Assembly (NCBI GenBank): GCA_029561455.1
Contig: JAKQIY010000057.1
Location: 62,001 to 126,000 of the forward strand
DNA from: a bacterium
GTDB lineage: Bacteria; Zhuqueibacterota; Zhuqueibacteria; Residuimicrobiales; Krinioviventaceae
Reading direction: 5' to 3'
Length of the DNA stretch: 64,000 nucleotides
Positions 17,546 through 26,801 of the stretch are shown here, piece after piece. The position numbers were made by a program, and so were the translations under genes. The notes beneath the pieces were generated by a model. It was not told where the DNA came from. It saw only the letters and a program-made list of their open reading frames with translations, and ran no database searches. Numbering within the stretch: the first letter of the stretch is position 1; each line of letters begins with the position of its first letter.

Positions 17546-18418
17546 TTAATCAAAAACCACAGTTTTATTTTTATATACAAGTACTTTATGTTGTAAATGA
17601 TACCAGATTGCGCGGGCCAGCACAATTTTTTCCAGATCCCTGCCTTTACGAATAAAATCGGTTATTGAATGCTGATGACTGACGCGAACAATGTCCTGGT
17701 CGATAATCGGCCCTCCATCCAGGTCCGAGGTGACATAATGGCTGGTAGCGCCAATAATTTTCACCCCCCGGTCATAAGCGGAATGGTAGGGTTTGGCTCC
17801 CGGAAATGCCGGTAAAAATGAATGGTGAATATTGATGATCTTATTGGGATAATGGGCGATAAATTCCGGGGAGAGGATTTGCATATAGCGGGTAAGAACA
17901 ATAAAATTAATATCATGCGCTTTTAACAGTTCGAGTTGTTTGCGCTCCTGTTCCTGCTTGTTATCGTCATTAATCTCAAAAACGAAATAATTTATACCAA
18001 ATTTTTTTACAATAGAATCCGCATCCGGGTGATTGCTGATCACCAGTGGAATGGAGATATTCCATTCGCCTTCCCGGTAACGTGACAACACATCATAGAG
18101 GCAGTGGGTTAATTTGGAAACAAAGATTGCCACCTGCGGCACAAAATCTGAAAAATGCAGTTCATACTTGCTGTTAAATTTTTGCATCAATTCCGATAAA
18201 CTGGCGGCAATCTGCTCCCGAGGTATTGCAAAACCCTGCAAGTCCCATTCTACCCGTGAAAGAAAGATATTCTCCTGCATATTAACATGTTGATCCAAAC
18301 GGATAATATTTCCGGCATTATCGTACAGGAATTTGGTAATAGCGGCGACGATTCCCTTTTGATCGGGACAAGAGATAAGCAATATTGCCGATTGTTTTTG
18401 CGGGCCCGGGTTCTCCAT
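17546..18418 (-). CDS. purU: Formyltetrahydrofolate deformylase
   Basis: A 290-residue protein that hydrolyses 10-formyl-THF to formate and THF, supplying formate for purine synthesis and balancing one-carbon pools. An N-terminal ACT domain (about 10-90, LLISCPDQKGIVAAITKFLY) precedes a formyl transferase domain (about 95-285) with the catalytic motif NIHHSFLPAFPG and SHYVTSDLDGGPII, giving the Asn-His-Asp triad. Length and order match PurU. First gene of the purU, saccharopine dehydrogenase-like, trmB cluster. Confidence 0.94.
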   Translation of the reverse strand: MENPGPQKQSAILLISCPDQKGIVAAITKFLYDNAGNIIRLDQHVNMQENIFLSRVEWDLQGFAIPREQIAASLSELMQKFNSKYELHFSDFVPQVAIFVSKLTHCLYDVLSRYREGEWNISIPLVISNHPDADSIVKKFGINYFVFEINDDNKQEQERKQLELLKAHDINFIVLTRYMQILSPEFIAHYPNKIINIHHSFLPAFPGAKPYHSAYDRGVKIIGATSHYVTSDLDGGPIIDQDIVRVSHQHSITDFIRKGRDLEKIVLARAIWYHLQHKVLVYKNKTVVFD

Positions 18419-18511
18419 CTCTGCTGCTCCATTTTTTTAAATAAATTGCAAAAGTGATATATACAAACTTTTTAGCTTTAAAGCAAGCAGAAACAGGAAC
18501 AAACAATAAAA

Positions 18512-18540
18512 AAGGCGTGATTAAATGATAACCACGCCTT
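18512..18540 (-). terminator. Rho-independent terminator after the small membrane protein gene
   Basis: Stem AAGGCGTG / CACGCCTT with a 13-base loop; on the minus strand it is followed by TTTTTTATTGTTTG. It lies 35 bases downstream of the stop at 18575. Confidence 0.82.
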
Positions 18541-18574
18541 ACCAGCATTCAACTTTTAGAAAAACACTGTGGAA

Positions 18575-18937
18575 TTATTTATCATCGGCTTTTTTCATTG
18601 CCTTGGTCGCCATGGCATAGTAAATAATCAAAGCCAGTCCGCCCATAATGAACATCATGGCAAAAATGAAAACTTCTTCATCATGTCGGGATGAGTCAAA
18701 ACCGGGAATTAACACCATCAGTTTACCGAGGAATATTGCCAACCCTATGGCAACCAGCACCATTCCCCATTTCATTGCCGACGGTACGTACTTTTCCAGC
18801 TTGTCGCTATACAAAAGTTTAACGCTATCACTGTCGATGTTTTTTTCAATCAAGAGTTTGCGGATGTGGTTATCCGACAATACTTTAATAATCCACCCCA
18901 TTACGATGAATAATGTAATTGGTACCAGGATTCCCAT
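18575..18937 (-). CDS. DUF6249-like small inner-membrane protein
   Basis: A 120-residue protein with three predicted membrane helices (residues about 2-19, 56-78, 88-109) and a short charged cytoplasmic stretch containing HIRKLLIEKNIDSDSVKLLY. The pattern fits DUF6249, a small membrane family often found beside ECF sigma factor operons. Here it is divergent from an ECF sigma gene, with 130 bases between them. A strong AAGGAG precedes ATG. Function is unknown; the context suggests the sigma factor or its membrane-bound regulator. Confidence 0.7.
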   Translation of the reverse strand: MGILVPITLFIVMGWIIKVLSDNHIRKLLIEKNIDSDSVKLLYSDKLEKYVPSAMKWGMVLVAIGLAIFLGKLMVLIPGFDSSRHDEEVFIFAMMFIMGGLALIIYYAMATKAMKKADDK

Positions 18938-18956
18938 AATAATTCTCCTTTTATTA

Positions 18957-18985
18957 TTGACTTTAAGGTTTCTTTCTATTATAAT
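18957..18985 (+). promoter_or_regulatory. Sigma70-like promoter of the ECF sigma operon
   Basis: TTGACT at 18957-18962, a 17-base spacer and a perfect TATAAT at 18980-18985, directed toward the sigma factor gene about 85 bases downstream. Confidence 0.75.
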
Positions 18986-18986
18986 A

Positions 18987-19058
18987 AGACAGATAAGCTG
19001 CTATAATGTTGCACTTGAACAAAATAAAAAATGCAACCTTTCTTAAAATTATCTGTCT
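18987..19058 (+). promoter_or_regulatory. Structured 5' leader of the ECF sigma mRNA
   Basis: A 10-bp perfect inverted repeat (AGACAGATAA at 18987-18996 and TTATCTGTCT at 19049-19058) encloses a second one (GTTGCA at 19008-19013 and TGCAAC at 19032-19037). Together they can fold most of the leader into one long hairpin whose 3' arm ends ten bases before the ATG, in the place of the Shine-Dalgarno; no SD is recognisable. Confidence 0.5.
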
Positions 19059-19067
19059 ATTTAGTAT

Positions 19068-19646
19068 ATGAATGATAACGACTCGCGACAACTTGTAGAA
19101 AAGGTTCTGGCCGGCAATTCCCGCGCTTTTCAAACCTTTGTGAACGAATACAAAAACCTGGTTGCCCATATTGTCTACAGAATGGTGAACATATTGGAAG
19201 ATCGCGAAGATTTGTGTCAGGATATTTTTGTTAAAGCCTATCAAAACCTGTTTCAGTTCAAATTTGAGAGCAAAGTCTCTACCTGGATAGCCAGGATCGC
19301 TTATAATACCTGCATTAATTATCTTGAGAAAAAAAAGGTGCCGTTGTATGATGATCTGGCTCCTGAAGATACATCACTGGATAGTCTGGCAGGAATAAAT
19401 GAATTGCAGGATGATCTTTATGAAGCCGAAAACATCAATAATATTGTCAGGAAAGAAATAGCAGAGATGCCGGTAAAATTTCGTACAATTCTTACCCTCT
19501 ATCACCTGGATGAGATGACTTATGCAGAAATTGGCAGTATTACCGGCCTGCCGGAAGGCACCGTAAAGAATTATTTGTTCCGGGCCCGGCGCTTTTTAAA
19601 AGCCAAACTAACGGCCCGCTATCAACCTGAGGAGTTATATCAATAA
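19068..19646 (+). CDS. ECF-type RNA polymerase sigma factor
   Basis: A 192-residue sigma70-family protein with region 2 (about 15-85; DREDLCQDIFVKAYQNLFQF, then STWIARIAYNTCINYLEKK) and region 4 (about 130-180; FRTILTLYHLDEMTYAEIGS, then LPEGTVKNYLFRARRFLK). It directs RNA polymerase to stress- or envelope-related promoters, usually under control of a membrane anti-sigma factor. The next gene overlaps by one base (TAATG) and encodes such a candidate. No Shine-Dalgarno precedes ATG 19068, and the leader is strongly self-complementary. Confidence 0.93.
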   Translation: MNDNDSRQLVEKVLAGNSRAFQTFVNEYKNLVAHIVYRMVNILEDREDLCQDIFVKAYQNLFQFKFESKVSTWIARIAYNTCINYLEKKKVPLYDDLAPEDTSLDSLAGINELQDDLYEAENINNIVRKEIAEMPVKFRTILTLYHLDEMTYAEIGSITGLPEGTVKNYLFRARRFLKAKLTARYQPEELYQ

Positions 19647-20167
19647 TGAAATATTCCGATCAAAAAATTCAGGATTTTCTTGATAATAATATGCCGGCAG
19701 ACCTTTACCGGCAATTCAAAGAAGAGTTACATAGCGATCCGGTATTAAAGTCCAGGGTACAGGTATATAAACAGCTTTATTCAGCTTTGAATGACCGGAA
19801 AGGATTTGAACTTGACCCCAAATTTACTTCACGGGTAATGAAAAAAGCCCAAATTGAAGAACTGGGAGCGTTGCATTTCAAATTGTGGCATATATTCATA
19901 GCGATGTTTATTTTTATTGCGTGTATCAATTTATCACTTTATTATGTTGATACAAAGACCCTGGTAGAGGATTTGAAATTCTCTACACCGGCGAATGACA
20001 ACTCGATCCCGGCTCTCATAAAGAACCTCAATTCTTTGCTGGGCAATATTGATTTTAATCTGGCATTACCAATACCAGTTGCAGGAATTATCATTCTGAT
20101 AATTTTAGGCTTACTTGATCGCTTTATTTTTTATCCACGGTATAAAGCGGCATCTTTTTACCGGTAA
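19646..20167 (+). CDS. Putative transmembrane anti-sigma factor
   Basis: A 173-residue protein with a cytoplasmic N-terminus (about 1-80) of anti-sigma type: the opening SDQKIQDFLDNNMPADLYRQ and the helix VQVYKQLYSALNDRKGFEL resemble the sigma-binding helices, but the zinc-binding HxxxCxxC motif is absent. Two membrane helices lie near residues 85-102 and 141-160, with a periplasmic loop between. The one-base overlap with the sigma gene and the SD GGAG inside that gene imply coupled translation. Assignment rests on context plus topology; target promoters are unknown. Confidence 0.75.
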   Translation: MKYSDQKIQDFLDNNMPADLYRQFKEELHSDPVLKSRVQVYKQLYSALNDRKGFELDPKFTSRVMKKAQIEELGALHFKLWHIFIAMFIFIACINLSLYYVDTKTLVEDLKFSTPANDNSIPALIKNLNSLLGNIDFNLALPIPVAGIIILIILGLLDRFIFYPRYKAASFYR

Positions 20168-20313
20168 GCTGATCAAGTATAGTGAAAAAGTATTTTATTA
20201 TTATATGTTATTCAAATCATTGAATTCCCCTTGCTCATTATTATAGTAACATAATTCCTGAAACTGGTAAACTTGAATTGTTGCTTTATTACACCTAGCA
20301 GGATAATTACTTT

Positions 20314-22269
20314 TTATAACACCAAATCCAGGCCCAGGTAAATAGCTCTGCCCTGGTTCACAGGAATTGACTCGCCGACAACGCCGCCCCAATCCGGGAA
20401 CCACAGTTCCTGATCCAGCAAATTATCAGCCTGCACAAACAGGGAACAATCATGGTGGAATTTTAAATCAAAGAATTTGTTTAAATTTAGCCGACTATAT
20501 AAACTTAACATATTATAGGCTTCCGGTATGGGATTCAACTTTGATTTATATTTATCATCCAGCTTGCCTTGGTAAATATTAAACAAACTTATAGTTATAC
20601 CATTATCCAACATATAACTTAGGCCGACTTTTCCACCCATATTTGCCAGAGGTGTTACATTCTCAACTTTGTTACCGTCTTTATTGGTCTGGTATAACAC
20701 AGAACCGGTCAAGAACAGAGCACGGCTAACATAGTATTTGCCTTCAAATTCTACTCCCTGAAATTCTACTTCACCGAGATTACTATATATTCTCGGTGCA
20801 AAGGTACCTGCCGGTACTATAATATTAGTTTGTTTGTTGCGGAAATAGTTCACACCAAACTGAGTGTGATCGCCCAGATAGCTAACACCAAAATCAATTG
20901 CGCTGACTTTTTCCGGTTTCAAATTCGGGTCCCCTAACAGGCGGGGGTGATTTATACCTATTTCATTAATGCTGGCACCGCGAAATGCCTGGCTGTACAG
21001 GGCTTTTACATTGATTCGTGGAACCGGATACCAGATAACGCCACCTCTGGGCACGATATCTAAATCGACATTCTTTACTTTGTTCGCCTGGAATCCGCCA
21101 ATAACTTTCATACTCTGCATCAACTGGTAATCCATTTGTGAATATAACGCATAACTAGTACGGTTAGCATTGGAAATTACGGTTACAGGATTAGTATTAT
21201 ATAACTCTTCCTTACCCTTGATATAATTTACCAGACCACCAAAAGTTATATTTAACTTTTCCATGGGTCTAAAAAAATTGGTCCATTCAGCGACTATATC
21301 GTTTGAATACCTGTTATTATTCGGTGAAGACCCGGAATGAAATGTTGCATAGGAATAAGTTACATTAAAATCCATATTCCATTTGCTGGTAGCCTGAAAA
21401 CCATAACCCAGATCTGCAAAACCTTTTTGCCAACGATTTTTACCAACATTACCCCTGGAGAAATATGAGGTTTCAAACTGGTTAAAGGAAGACATAAAAC
21501 GCAATTTTTTATAATCCATGCCAAGATAACCGCTTTGTCCTAAATTGGGAATCGTTGGCTTACTCTCAATAACTGGGGTGTCCACAGCATACACATTTGT
21601 ATATTTATAAGAGGTTTCCCAGTCTGCCTTTTTAAAGTACCTGCCGGCTGCTACAACACTAAAATCACCGGCGCTGAGTGAGGTTTTTGCCGTGGAGCCA
21701 TAAGCTCCCGATGTACCCGCTAAACCTGTTAAACTAAGATCGTTTCCATTTGCTTTCTCGGTGATGATATTAATTACCGCGGAAAAGGCATTCGAGCCAT
21801 ACAGTACAGAACCGGGGCCTTTTATGACTTCAATTCTTTCGATAATATTTACCGGAAAAGCTTCGTACATTTCAGTACTAATACCACCCTCTACTATCTC
21901 GCGGATTGGACGTCCGTTAATCAGGATTAAATTATGTCCGGCATTGATTTTAATTTGATCGCCGCGGGCCGCGATTGTACTGCGGTCAGTAAAGTAAGCG
22001 CTTGAACTGCTCAAACTGGGCACCCGCTCAAGGATGTCTTTGAGTGTTGTTCCGCCAAAACGTTGTAATTCATCTTTGGTAACCACAGTAAGTACGCCGG
22101 GAGCATCCGACAGTTTTTCAATCGCTTTTGAAGCTGTTGTCACCTCGACATTTAACAGGTCGTCTAATGTCATATTTAATAATTCCTGGGTATCTTGCGC
22201 ATAAATCCGCCCCATAAACACAAAAACCAGAATTGAATAACCCGTTAGCAACGATCTTTTAAAATCCAT
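20314..22269 (-). CDS. TonB-dependent outer-membrane receptor (colicin I/vitamin B12 receptor type)
   Basis: A 651-residue outer-membrane receptor. A signal peptide ends at IYAQ; the mature start MTLDDLLNVEVTTASKAIEK is typical of a family related to siderophore, cobalamin and polyphenol receptors. The plug domain (about 50-165) contains DAPGVLTVVTKDEL, the short LILINGRP and ERIEVIKGPGSVLYGSNAFS, followed by the barrel. There is no carboxypeptidase-like N-terminal domain and no adjacent periplasmic binding protein, so the ligand is unknown. It converges on the sigma/anti-sigma operon and has its own upstream region. Confidence 0.9.
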   Translation of the reverse strand: MDFKRSLLTGYSILVFVFMGRIYAQDTQELLNMTLDDLLNVEVTTASKAIEKLSDAPGVLTVVTKDELQRFGGTTLKDILERVPSLSSSSAYFTDRSTIAARGDQIKINAGHNLILINGRPIREIVEGGISTEMYEAFPVNIIERIEVIKGPGSVLYGSNAFSAVINIITEKANGNDLSLTGLAGTSGAYGSTAKTSLSAGDFSVVAAGRYFKKADWETSYKYTNVYAVDTPVIESKPTIPNLGQSGYLGMDYKKLRFMSSFNQFETSYFSRGNVGKNRWQKGFADLGYGFQATSKWNMDFNVTYSYATFHSGSSPNNNRYSNDIVAEWTNFFRPMEKLNITFGGLVNYIKGKEELYNTNPVTVISNANRTSYALYSQMDYQLMQSMKVIGGFQANKVKNVDLDIVPRGGVIWYPVPRINVKALYSQAFRGASINEIGINHPRLLGDPNLKPEKVSAIDFGVSYLGDHTQFGVNYFRNKQTNIIVPAGTFAPRIYSNLGEVEFQGVEFEGKYYVSRALFLTGSVLYQTNKDGNKVENVTPLANMGGKVGLSYMLDNGITISLFNIYQGKLDDKYKSKLNPIPEAYNMLSLYSRLNLNKFFDLKFHHDCSLFVQADNLLDQELWFPDWGGVVGESIPVNQGRAIYLGLDLVL

Positions 22270-22514
22270 GAATTAACCTCTTATTTTCCTGCTTAAATAA
22301 GAAATATTCTAAAAAGAAATTTTTTAAATAATAACTGCAAACATAAAATAATTAATATCAAAATTAACTACTATTCCAAAACAAATTGTATGCCACATTA
22401 TTGATAATTGTAATTTAAATTTATAAGAATGCACCGGCTTGAAAATCATAGGTTAGTATTAAATTTAACTTGAAGCACAATTATTGATTACTAATTCATA
22501 TTTAAAAGCATAAT

Positions 22515-23333
22515 TTACCAACGATAATGCCGTATGTGCTCGCCTTTTTCCTGGATTTCGATCATGGAACGAATACCTATTTTTATATGTCGTTCGGTGA
22601 ATTCCGAAAAAACCTTGCGCGACGATTCCTTGGTCTTTATTCCTCCCTCTTCCAGCGGCATATCCGAAACCAGCAACAAAGCGCCAATCGGCACCTTGCT
22701 GACAAAGCCAACCGAGAATAACGCTGCACATTCCATATCGATAGCGATAGCGCGTTCCTGGTATAATTCCTGTTTAAATTCTTCATCAAATTCCCAGAAA
22801 CGATAATCGGTGGTATGCACCACCCCGGTGCGGTAATCGAGACCGTCATCTACCAGCATTTGGCTGACAAACTTTTGAATTTTAAAGGTCGGCAGCGACG
22901 GCACCTGCGGAGGAATAAAATGCTCCGAGACGCCTTCATCGCGAATTGCCGCCATAGGCAGGATAAAATCGCCCACCTGTAATGAGGGATGCAAACCGCC
23001 GCACATTCCCAGGAACAGCACCGCCTGGGGATCAATACAACTCAACAATTCTATAATTAGCGCCGCAGTCGGCGCGCCGATCTTGAAATCGACCATACTG
23101 ACATTAACTTTGTCGCCATGCACAACGGACATAACGGAACCGGATTGTATGGGACTGTTGCACTGGTCTGCAAAAGCGTGCATATATTTATTAAAATTGG
23201 TAAGAATGATATATTTATTAAATTCTTCTATAGTACCGCCGGTATATCGCTCCAGCATATCACGGGCAATTTTCTGCTTGTCCGGATTATTGTAAATGAG
23301 TTTTTTTTGTAAAATCCTTTTATACTTGGCCAT
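22515..23333 (-). CDS. amn: AMP nucleosidase
   Basis: A 272-residue short-type AMP nucleosidase that hydrolyses AMP to adenine and ribose 5-phosphate. It is a nucleoside phosphorylase fold: MVDFKIGAPTAALIIELLSC, then FLGMCGGLHPSLQVGDFILP, and AIDMECAALFSVGFV with LLVSDMP near the C-terminus (active-site Glu in DMECAA, Asp in VSDMP). I chose ATG 23333 because AAAGGA lies seven bases upstream; GTG 23357 is in frame but has no SD. It follows the saccharopine dehydrogenase-like gene by about 130 bases. Confidence 0.88.
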   Translation of the reverse strand: MAKYKRILQKKLIYNNPDKQKIARDMLERYTGGTIEEFNKYIILTNFNKYMHAFADQCNSPIQSGSVMSVVHGDKVNVSMVDFKIGAPTAALIIELLSCIDPQAVLFLGMCGGLHPSLQVGDFILPMAAIRDEGVSEHFIPPQVPSLPTFKIQKFVSQMLVDDGLDYRTGVVHTTDYRFWEFDEEFKQELYQERAIAIDMECAALFSVGFVSKVPIGALLLVSDMPLEEGGIKTKESSRKVFSEFTERHIKIGIRSMIEIQEKGEHIRHYRW

Positions 23334-23466
23334 AAAAATATCCTTTGCTTTCTGCACTATAACTATTCGTTAACCGGATTTAATCCTTAAACATTTTCAA
23401 CAATCAAAACTTCATTATACAACATAACGAATGTCATAGCACTTTTATCTGCACAACAGAAAGCAC

Positions 23467-24576
23467 TCAATTTTCGGTTACACTCTCAATCGTTTCCGAA
23501 TAGTTTACAGAATAGCTCTTTAATCGGTTCATAAAATCATCAGCCGGTACTATTTCCGGCGGAACAAACGCGCCAGGGCGGGCAATGGCGCCATCTATAA
23601 ACTGCCGGCAAACAATAGCCGGCGCCAGGGCGGTAGCATAATTTTCTTCACAATGTAACTGCATGGTTTGGCGCAAATGTCGTCCCTGGCTTATACCGGT
23701 CACATCTATTTTTATTAATGCATCGGAACCGGAATGTTTACCCATTGATTTCAAGAGATTTAACAGGAAACTGGCGCCGCGTTCCGTTTTTGTCAAACCC
23801 CATTTAAGCCCTATTATCATGAGTAAACCCTGCCAGGTGTTTTGCGAACCGGACCAAAAAGATAATTCCTTAATTCCGGTCATTGCGGGGATAATTAGTA
23901 AATCACGGGTAATAGATAAACCCATATAAACTTGTTTTTCAAACGGTACGCCTATATATTCCTTGCTGTTTTGCAACCTGGCTTTGACCCATTGCCTGGA
24001 ATTCCAAACGACCGCTGGAATATCCATCATATATTTCAATTCTTTTAGGGAGGATATGGATATACCCTCCAGTCCTGCGCCAAGCACAAAAATTATTTTG
24101 CCGGTTTCCAATACCTCAAAACTCTTTGCCGCATTCACCAGGGCAATTCCGGGAATACCGGGATTGGCGCCCAGCGCCGTTATCAAAGTCGCATTGTTAT
24201 TAACGGCGCAGTCGTTCAGCTTTAAAAAGCGCTCCGAGTATTCGTAACTGCCGGATACATCCATATAATGAATGCTCGACCGGGCGCAGATTTCCGGCAA
24301 ATGCAATGGGAAATGGGTGAATGGCCCGCTAAAACAATTAATAACAATATCGATATGGGTCAATGCTGCGGTTATAGATTCCCGGTCGTTAATATCTATG
24401 GTTCGCCATGAGCATTGCAGGGTTCCGGCCAGTTCTTCCGCCCGGTAACCCTTACGACCCGCAATAACCGGCAGTATTCTTTCATCCTGCGCTAAAATCC
24501 CGGAGACAACCTTTCCAACCGTACCATAGCCACCCACAATAAGAACCGACTTTTTGCTCACAGAAATTGCCTCCAT
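23467..24576 (-). CDS. Saccharopine dehydrogenase-family NADP-binding protein
   Basis: A 369-residue protein with an N-terminal saccharopine dehydrogenase NADP-binding domain: VLIVGGYGTVGKVVSGILAQ, IVINCFSGPF and HYMDVSGSYEYSERF. The C-terminal half is of the longer type found in uncharacterised members (relatives of trans-acting enoyl reductases), without a recognisable substrate site. It is a distant paralogue of the gene at 16418-17536. Only nine bases separate it from the DUF4832 gene upstream, so they are probably cotranscribed, though a shared pathway is not evident. Confidence 0.8.
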   Translation of the reverse strand: MEAISVSKKSVLIVGGYGTVGKVVSGILAQDERILPVIAGRKGYRAEELAGTLQCSWRTIDINDRESITAALTHIDIVINCFSGPFTHFPLHLPEICARSSIHYMDVSGSYEYSERFLKLNDCAVNNNATLITALGANPGIPGIALVNAAKSFEVLETGKIIFVLGAGLEGISISSLKELKYMMDIPAVVWNSRQWVKARLQNSKEYIGVPFEKQVYMGLSITRDLLIIPAMTGIKELSFWSGSQNTWQGLLMIIGLKWGLTKTERGASFLLNLLKSMGKHSGSDALIKIDVTGISQGRHLRQTMQLHCEENYATALAPAIVCRQFIDGAIARPGAFVPPEIVPADDFMNRLKSYSVNYSETIESVTEN

Positions 24577-24585
24577 AATATATTT

Positions 24586-25950
24586 TTAATTTATTAATAA
24601 ACGACTCACCAGGTATCGCTTATGACCATCGTTGCCGGTGTTGGCAAACATGATCGCCGGCACTCCGCTTACAGGATCATGAATTGCCAGTTTAACATCG
24701 TATGAACCGGCGGGTATTTCTTCAGCCAAAGTAACTGACGCATTAACAGTATGAACGCCCGGAAGCCAGCTACGAATATCGATTGATGTTGGCTGTTGAA
24801 AAACCACTGCGCCGTCGCTGTCCGTAAGATAGACGACCAGCGGCCAGGCAAAGTAAAAAGGCGCCACGCCTTTGTTTTCCACCTGTATAGTCAGGTTGAG
24901 TGTTTGCCCGGCGGTAATATTTGCCGCATGGGTAACCTGGCGCAACACAAAGCGGTAGCCCAGGGTTTTAAGCAGTTTATCCAGGTTTTGGCGGTGCGTA
25001 GCATTTTGCGGATCAATAGCGCCGCCGGCCGAGCCGATAAAAGACCAGTGCGTTTGTTTGATGAAATTATAATTTAACTCGAATCGCTCGGTTGTGCCTG
25101 CGGTTGCGCCCTCGTCTGAGCCGCAGAATTCTCCGGTGATAATAGCGGTTTTCCATACCCGGTCATTCAAAGCCGGGTCAATATTCGTAAGGCTTTCCAG
25201 GTACCAGTCATTTGATTCTTTTTCACCCAGGCAATCATCACGGATGCCGCCGCCATGATCGGTTACATATTTTGTGGCAAAATCGTCGTCAAAAGCTATT
25301 ACTTTTGGTTTGGTGGGAAAAGCGGTAAAATAATCTTCCAGGATTGCCTGTTTGGTTGCTTCGGTAGCAGCCAACGATTCATTCATCCACACATGCCATT
25401 CGCCCCAAAAACCATACGAGCCGATATCAATCCAGGCCACGCGGTTATCCTGATCATAGCGGGCTCCCAATGCCATAATAAAATCATGGTGGGCGGCCAG
25501 AAATTTTGCATCATCCCAATCCGGCGCCAATCCGGTTTCACCATCGATTGAGTAGGAACGCATTGCCACTCCCTGGTCAATCAGCCACTGTGGTGTATGC
25601 ACACGGCCTGACCCGGGGATGGCGGCGGCGATGCGAAAGCCAACCCGCTTGCCGGTTACTGCTATATTACCCCATCCCTGTTCCAGCTTTTGCCAATCGT
25701 ATTGTCCTTTGGAGGGTTCCAGATCACGCCAGGAATAGGTGGCCTGTTGCAGTTTACATTCATAAACGGGATTTTCATCTCCGACCCATGGCGCAAATCC
25801 TTTGAATGGGTTGGGCAGCACATCATCAATTTCGACAAGCTTAACCGCGCCGGGTTCATCTTCCGGTTTGGTCGTTTCTTCCGAGCAGTGATTGGCAGTG
25901 ATAGCAGATAAAACAATAAAAAGCAATAATGCATTTTTCTTTATTAACAT
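24586..25950 (-). CDS. DUF4832 glycoside-hydrolase-like exported protein
   Basis: A 454-residue exported protein. The N-terminal hydrophobic segment ends in ITANHCSEE; Cys22 could be a lipid attachment site, but the lipobox is unusual. The body begins NPFKGFAPWVGDENPV, then YSWRDLEPSKGQYDW, the typical opening of a beta-galactosidase-like TIM barrel, and GSYGFWGEWHVW carries a GxxGExH-type block with Glu184 as a plausible catalytic acid. Residues about 340-454 form a DUF4832-type beta-sandwich (ITAGQTLNLTIQVENKGVAP). Such proteins occur in polysaccharide loci of FCB bacteria; no member with defined activity is known to me. Confidence 0.75.
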   Translation of the reverse strand: MLIKKNALLLFIVLSAITANHCSEETTKPEDEPGAVKLVEIDDVLPNPFKGFAPWVGDENPVYECKLQQATYSWRDLEPSKGQYDWQKLEQGWGNIAVTGKRVGFRIAAAIPGSGRVHTPQWLIDQGVAMRSYSIDGETGLAPDWDDAKFLAAHHDFIMALGARYDQDNRVAWIDIGSYGFWGEWHVWMNESLAATEATKQAILEDYFTAFPTKPKVIAFDDDFATKYVTDHGGGIRDDCLGEKESNDWYLESLTNIDPALNDRVWKTAIITGEFCGSDEGATAGTTERFELNYNFIKQTHWSFIGSAGGAIDPQNATHRQNLDKLLKTLGYRFVLRQVTHAANITAGQTLNLTIQVENKGVAPFYFAWPLVVYLTDSDGAVVFQQPTSIDIRSWLPGVHTVNASVTLAEEIPAGSYDVKLAIHDPVSGVPAIMFANTGNDGHKRYLVSRLLIN

Positions 25951-26029
25951 ATTTCACTTACCTTTCTCCCCGGAATTATAACAAAAGCAATAAAGACAGG
26001 CGTTTCCGGTATCTGTCCAGGTTGCCCGA

Positions 26030-26677
26030 TTATATACCGTTGTTATTTTTTACAGCCAGATAAGCCATTGCGCGCATACGTTTGTTTTTTTCACGATCCA
26101 TAAAAATGATGAATTCCAGATTTCGCGCCAGTCGGAAACCACTTTCCCGCAGCCAGGTATTGATCTGATTATACCCATGCCTATACATAGTAATATAACT
26201 ATCCGTCCCGGTATGTTCAGGGCCAACTGTAAACTCGGTCGGTTCGCCAGGCGCCACATCACCGACAATAAAAGCAAATATTCCATCAGGTTGTATTATT
26301 CGTTCAACCTCCCGAAATACCGGCTTTAAATCCTGAAAGAAATTAAAAACCCCCACACAAACGGCATGATCGAGGGAATTACCCTCAAAAGGATACGGAA
26401 ACACAGTCAGGTCATGTTGTAACAGTTTGGTTGTAAATCCTTTACTACGGCATACCTCCAGCATTTCTTGGGATAAATCCAGGCCATAAACCTTCAGGCC
26501 ATATTTATGAAATAATGAAGAGCCTAACCCGGTGCCGATGCCGATATCGAGAAGCGATTGCCCCGGCTCGATAAATTTGCAGGCCAGGCCGAAAACCACT
26601 TCCGGCCCATACCAGGCGGTCGCCTCCGCTTCGCGGTCATAATTTTCTTCCATAAATTTATCGTCTTTATGGCTCAT
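26030..26677 (-). CDS. Class I SAM-dependent methyltransferase
   Basis: A 215-residue cytoplasmic methyltransferase: motif I LLDIGIGTGLGSSLFHKYGL, motif II YGLDLSQEMLEVCRSKG, and motif IV region DHAVCVGVFNFFQDL. The C-terminal half contains a short beta sheet (DGIFAFIVGDVAPGEPTEF) typical of Methyltransf_11/25 members. Substrate unknown. It sits between two secreted glycan-active genes on the same strand but shows no sign of being functionally tied to them; 79 bases separate it from the DUF4832 gene. Confidence 0.85.
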   Translation of the reverse strand: MSHKDDKFMEENYDREAEATAWYGPEVVFGLACKFIEPGQSLLDIGIGTGLGSSLFHKYGLKVYGLDLSQEMLEVCRSKGFTTKLLQHDLTVFPYPFEGNSLDHAVCVGVFNFFQDLKPVFREVERIIQPDGIFAFIVGDVAPGEPTEFTVGPEHTGTDSYITMYRHGYNQINTWLRESGFRLARNLEFIIFMDREKNKRMRAMAYLAVKNNNGI

Positions 26678-26801
26678 TAATACTCTCCCTTGATGAATTG
26701 AAACATAAGATCAAATTTTATCTTTACGTTTCATACGGAAAAAGACAAGTCATGTTCCAGTTCATCCAGGTTCAATTCCTTTCAATACCGCTGGTATCAA
26801 T

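Noticed and set aside
16418-24576. A lysine pathway built from the two saccharopine dehydrogenase-like genes
   Set aside because: They are distant from each other in sequence and in position, and no other lysine gene is nearby; the fold is shared by many functions.
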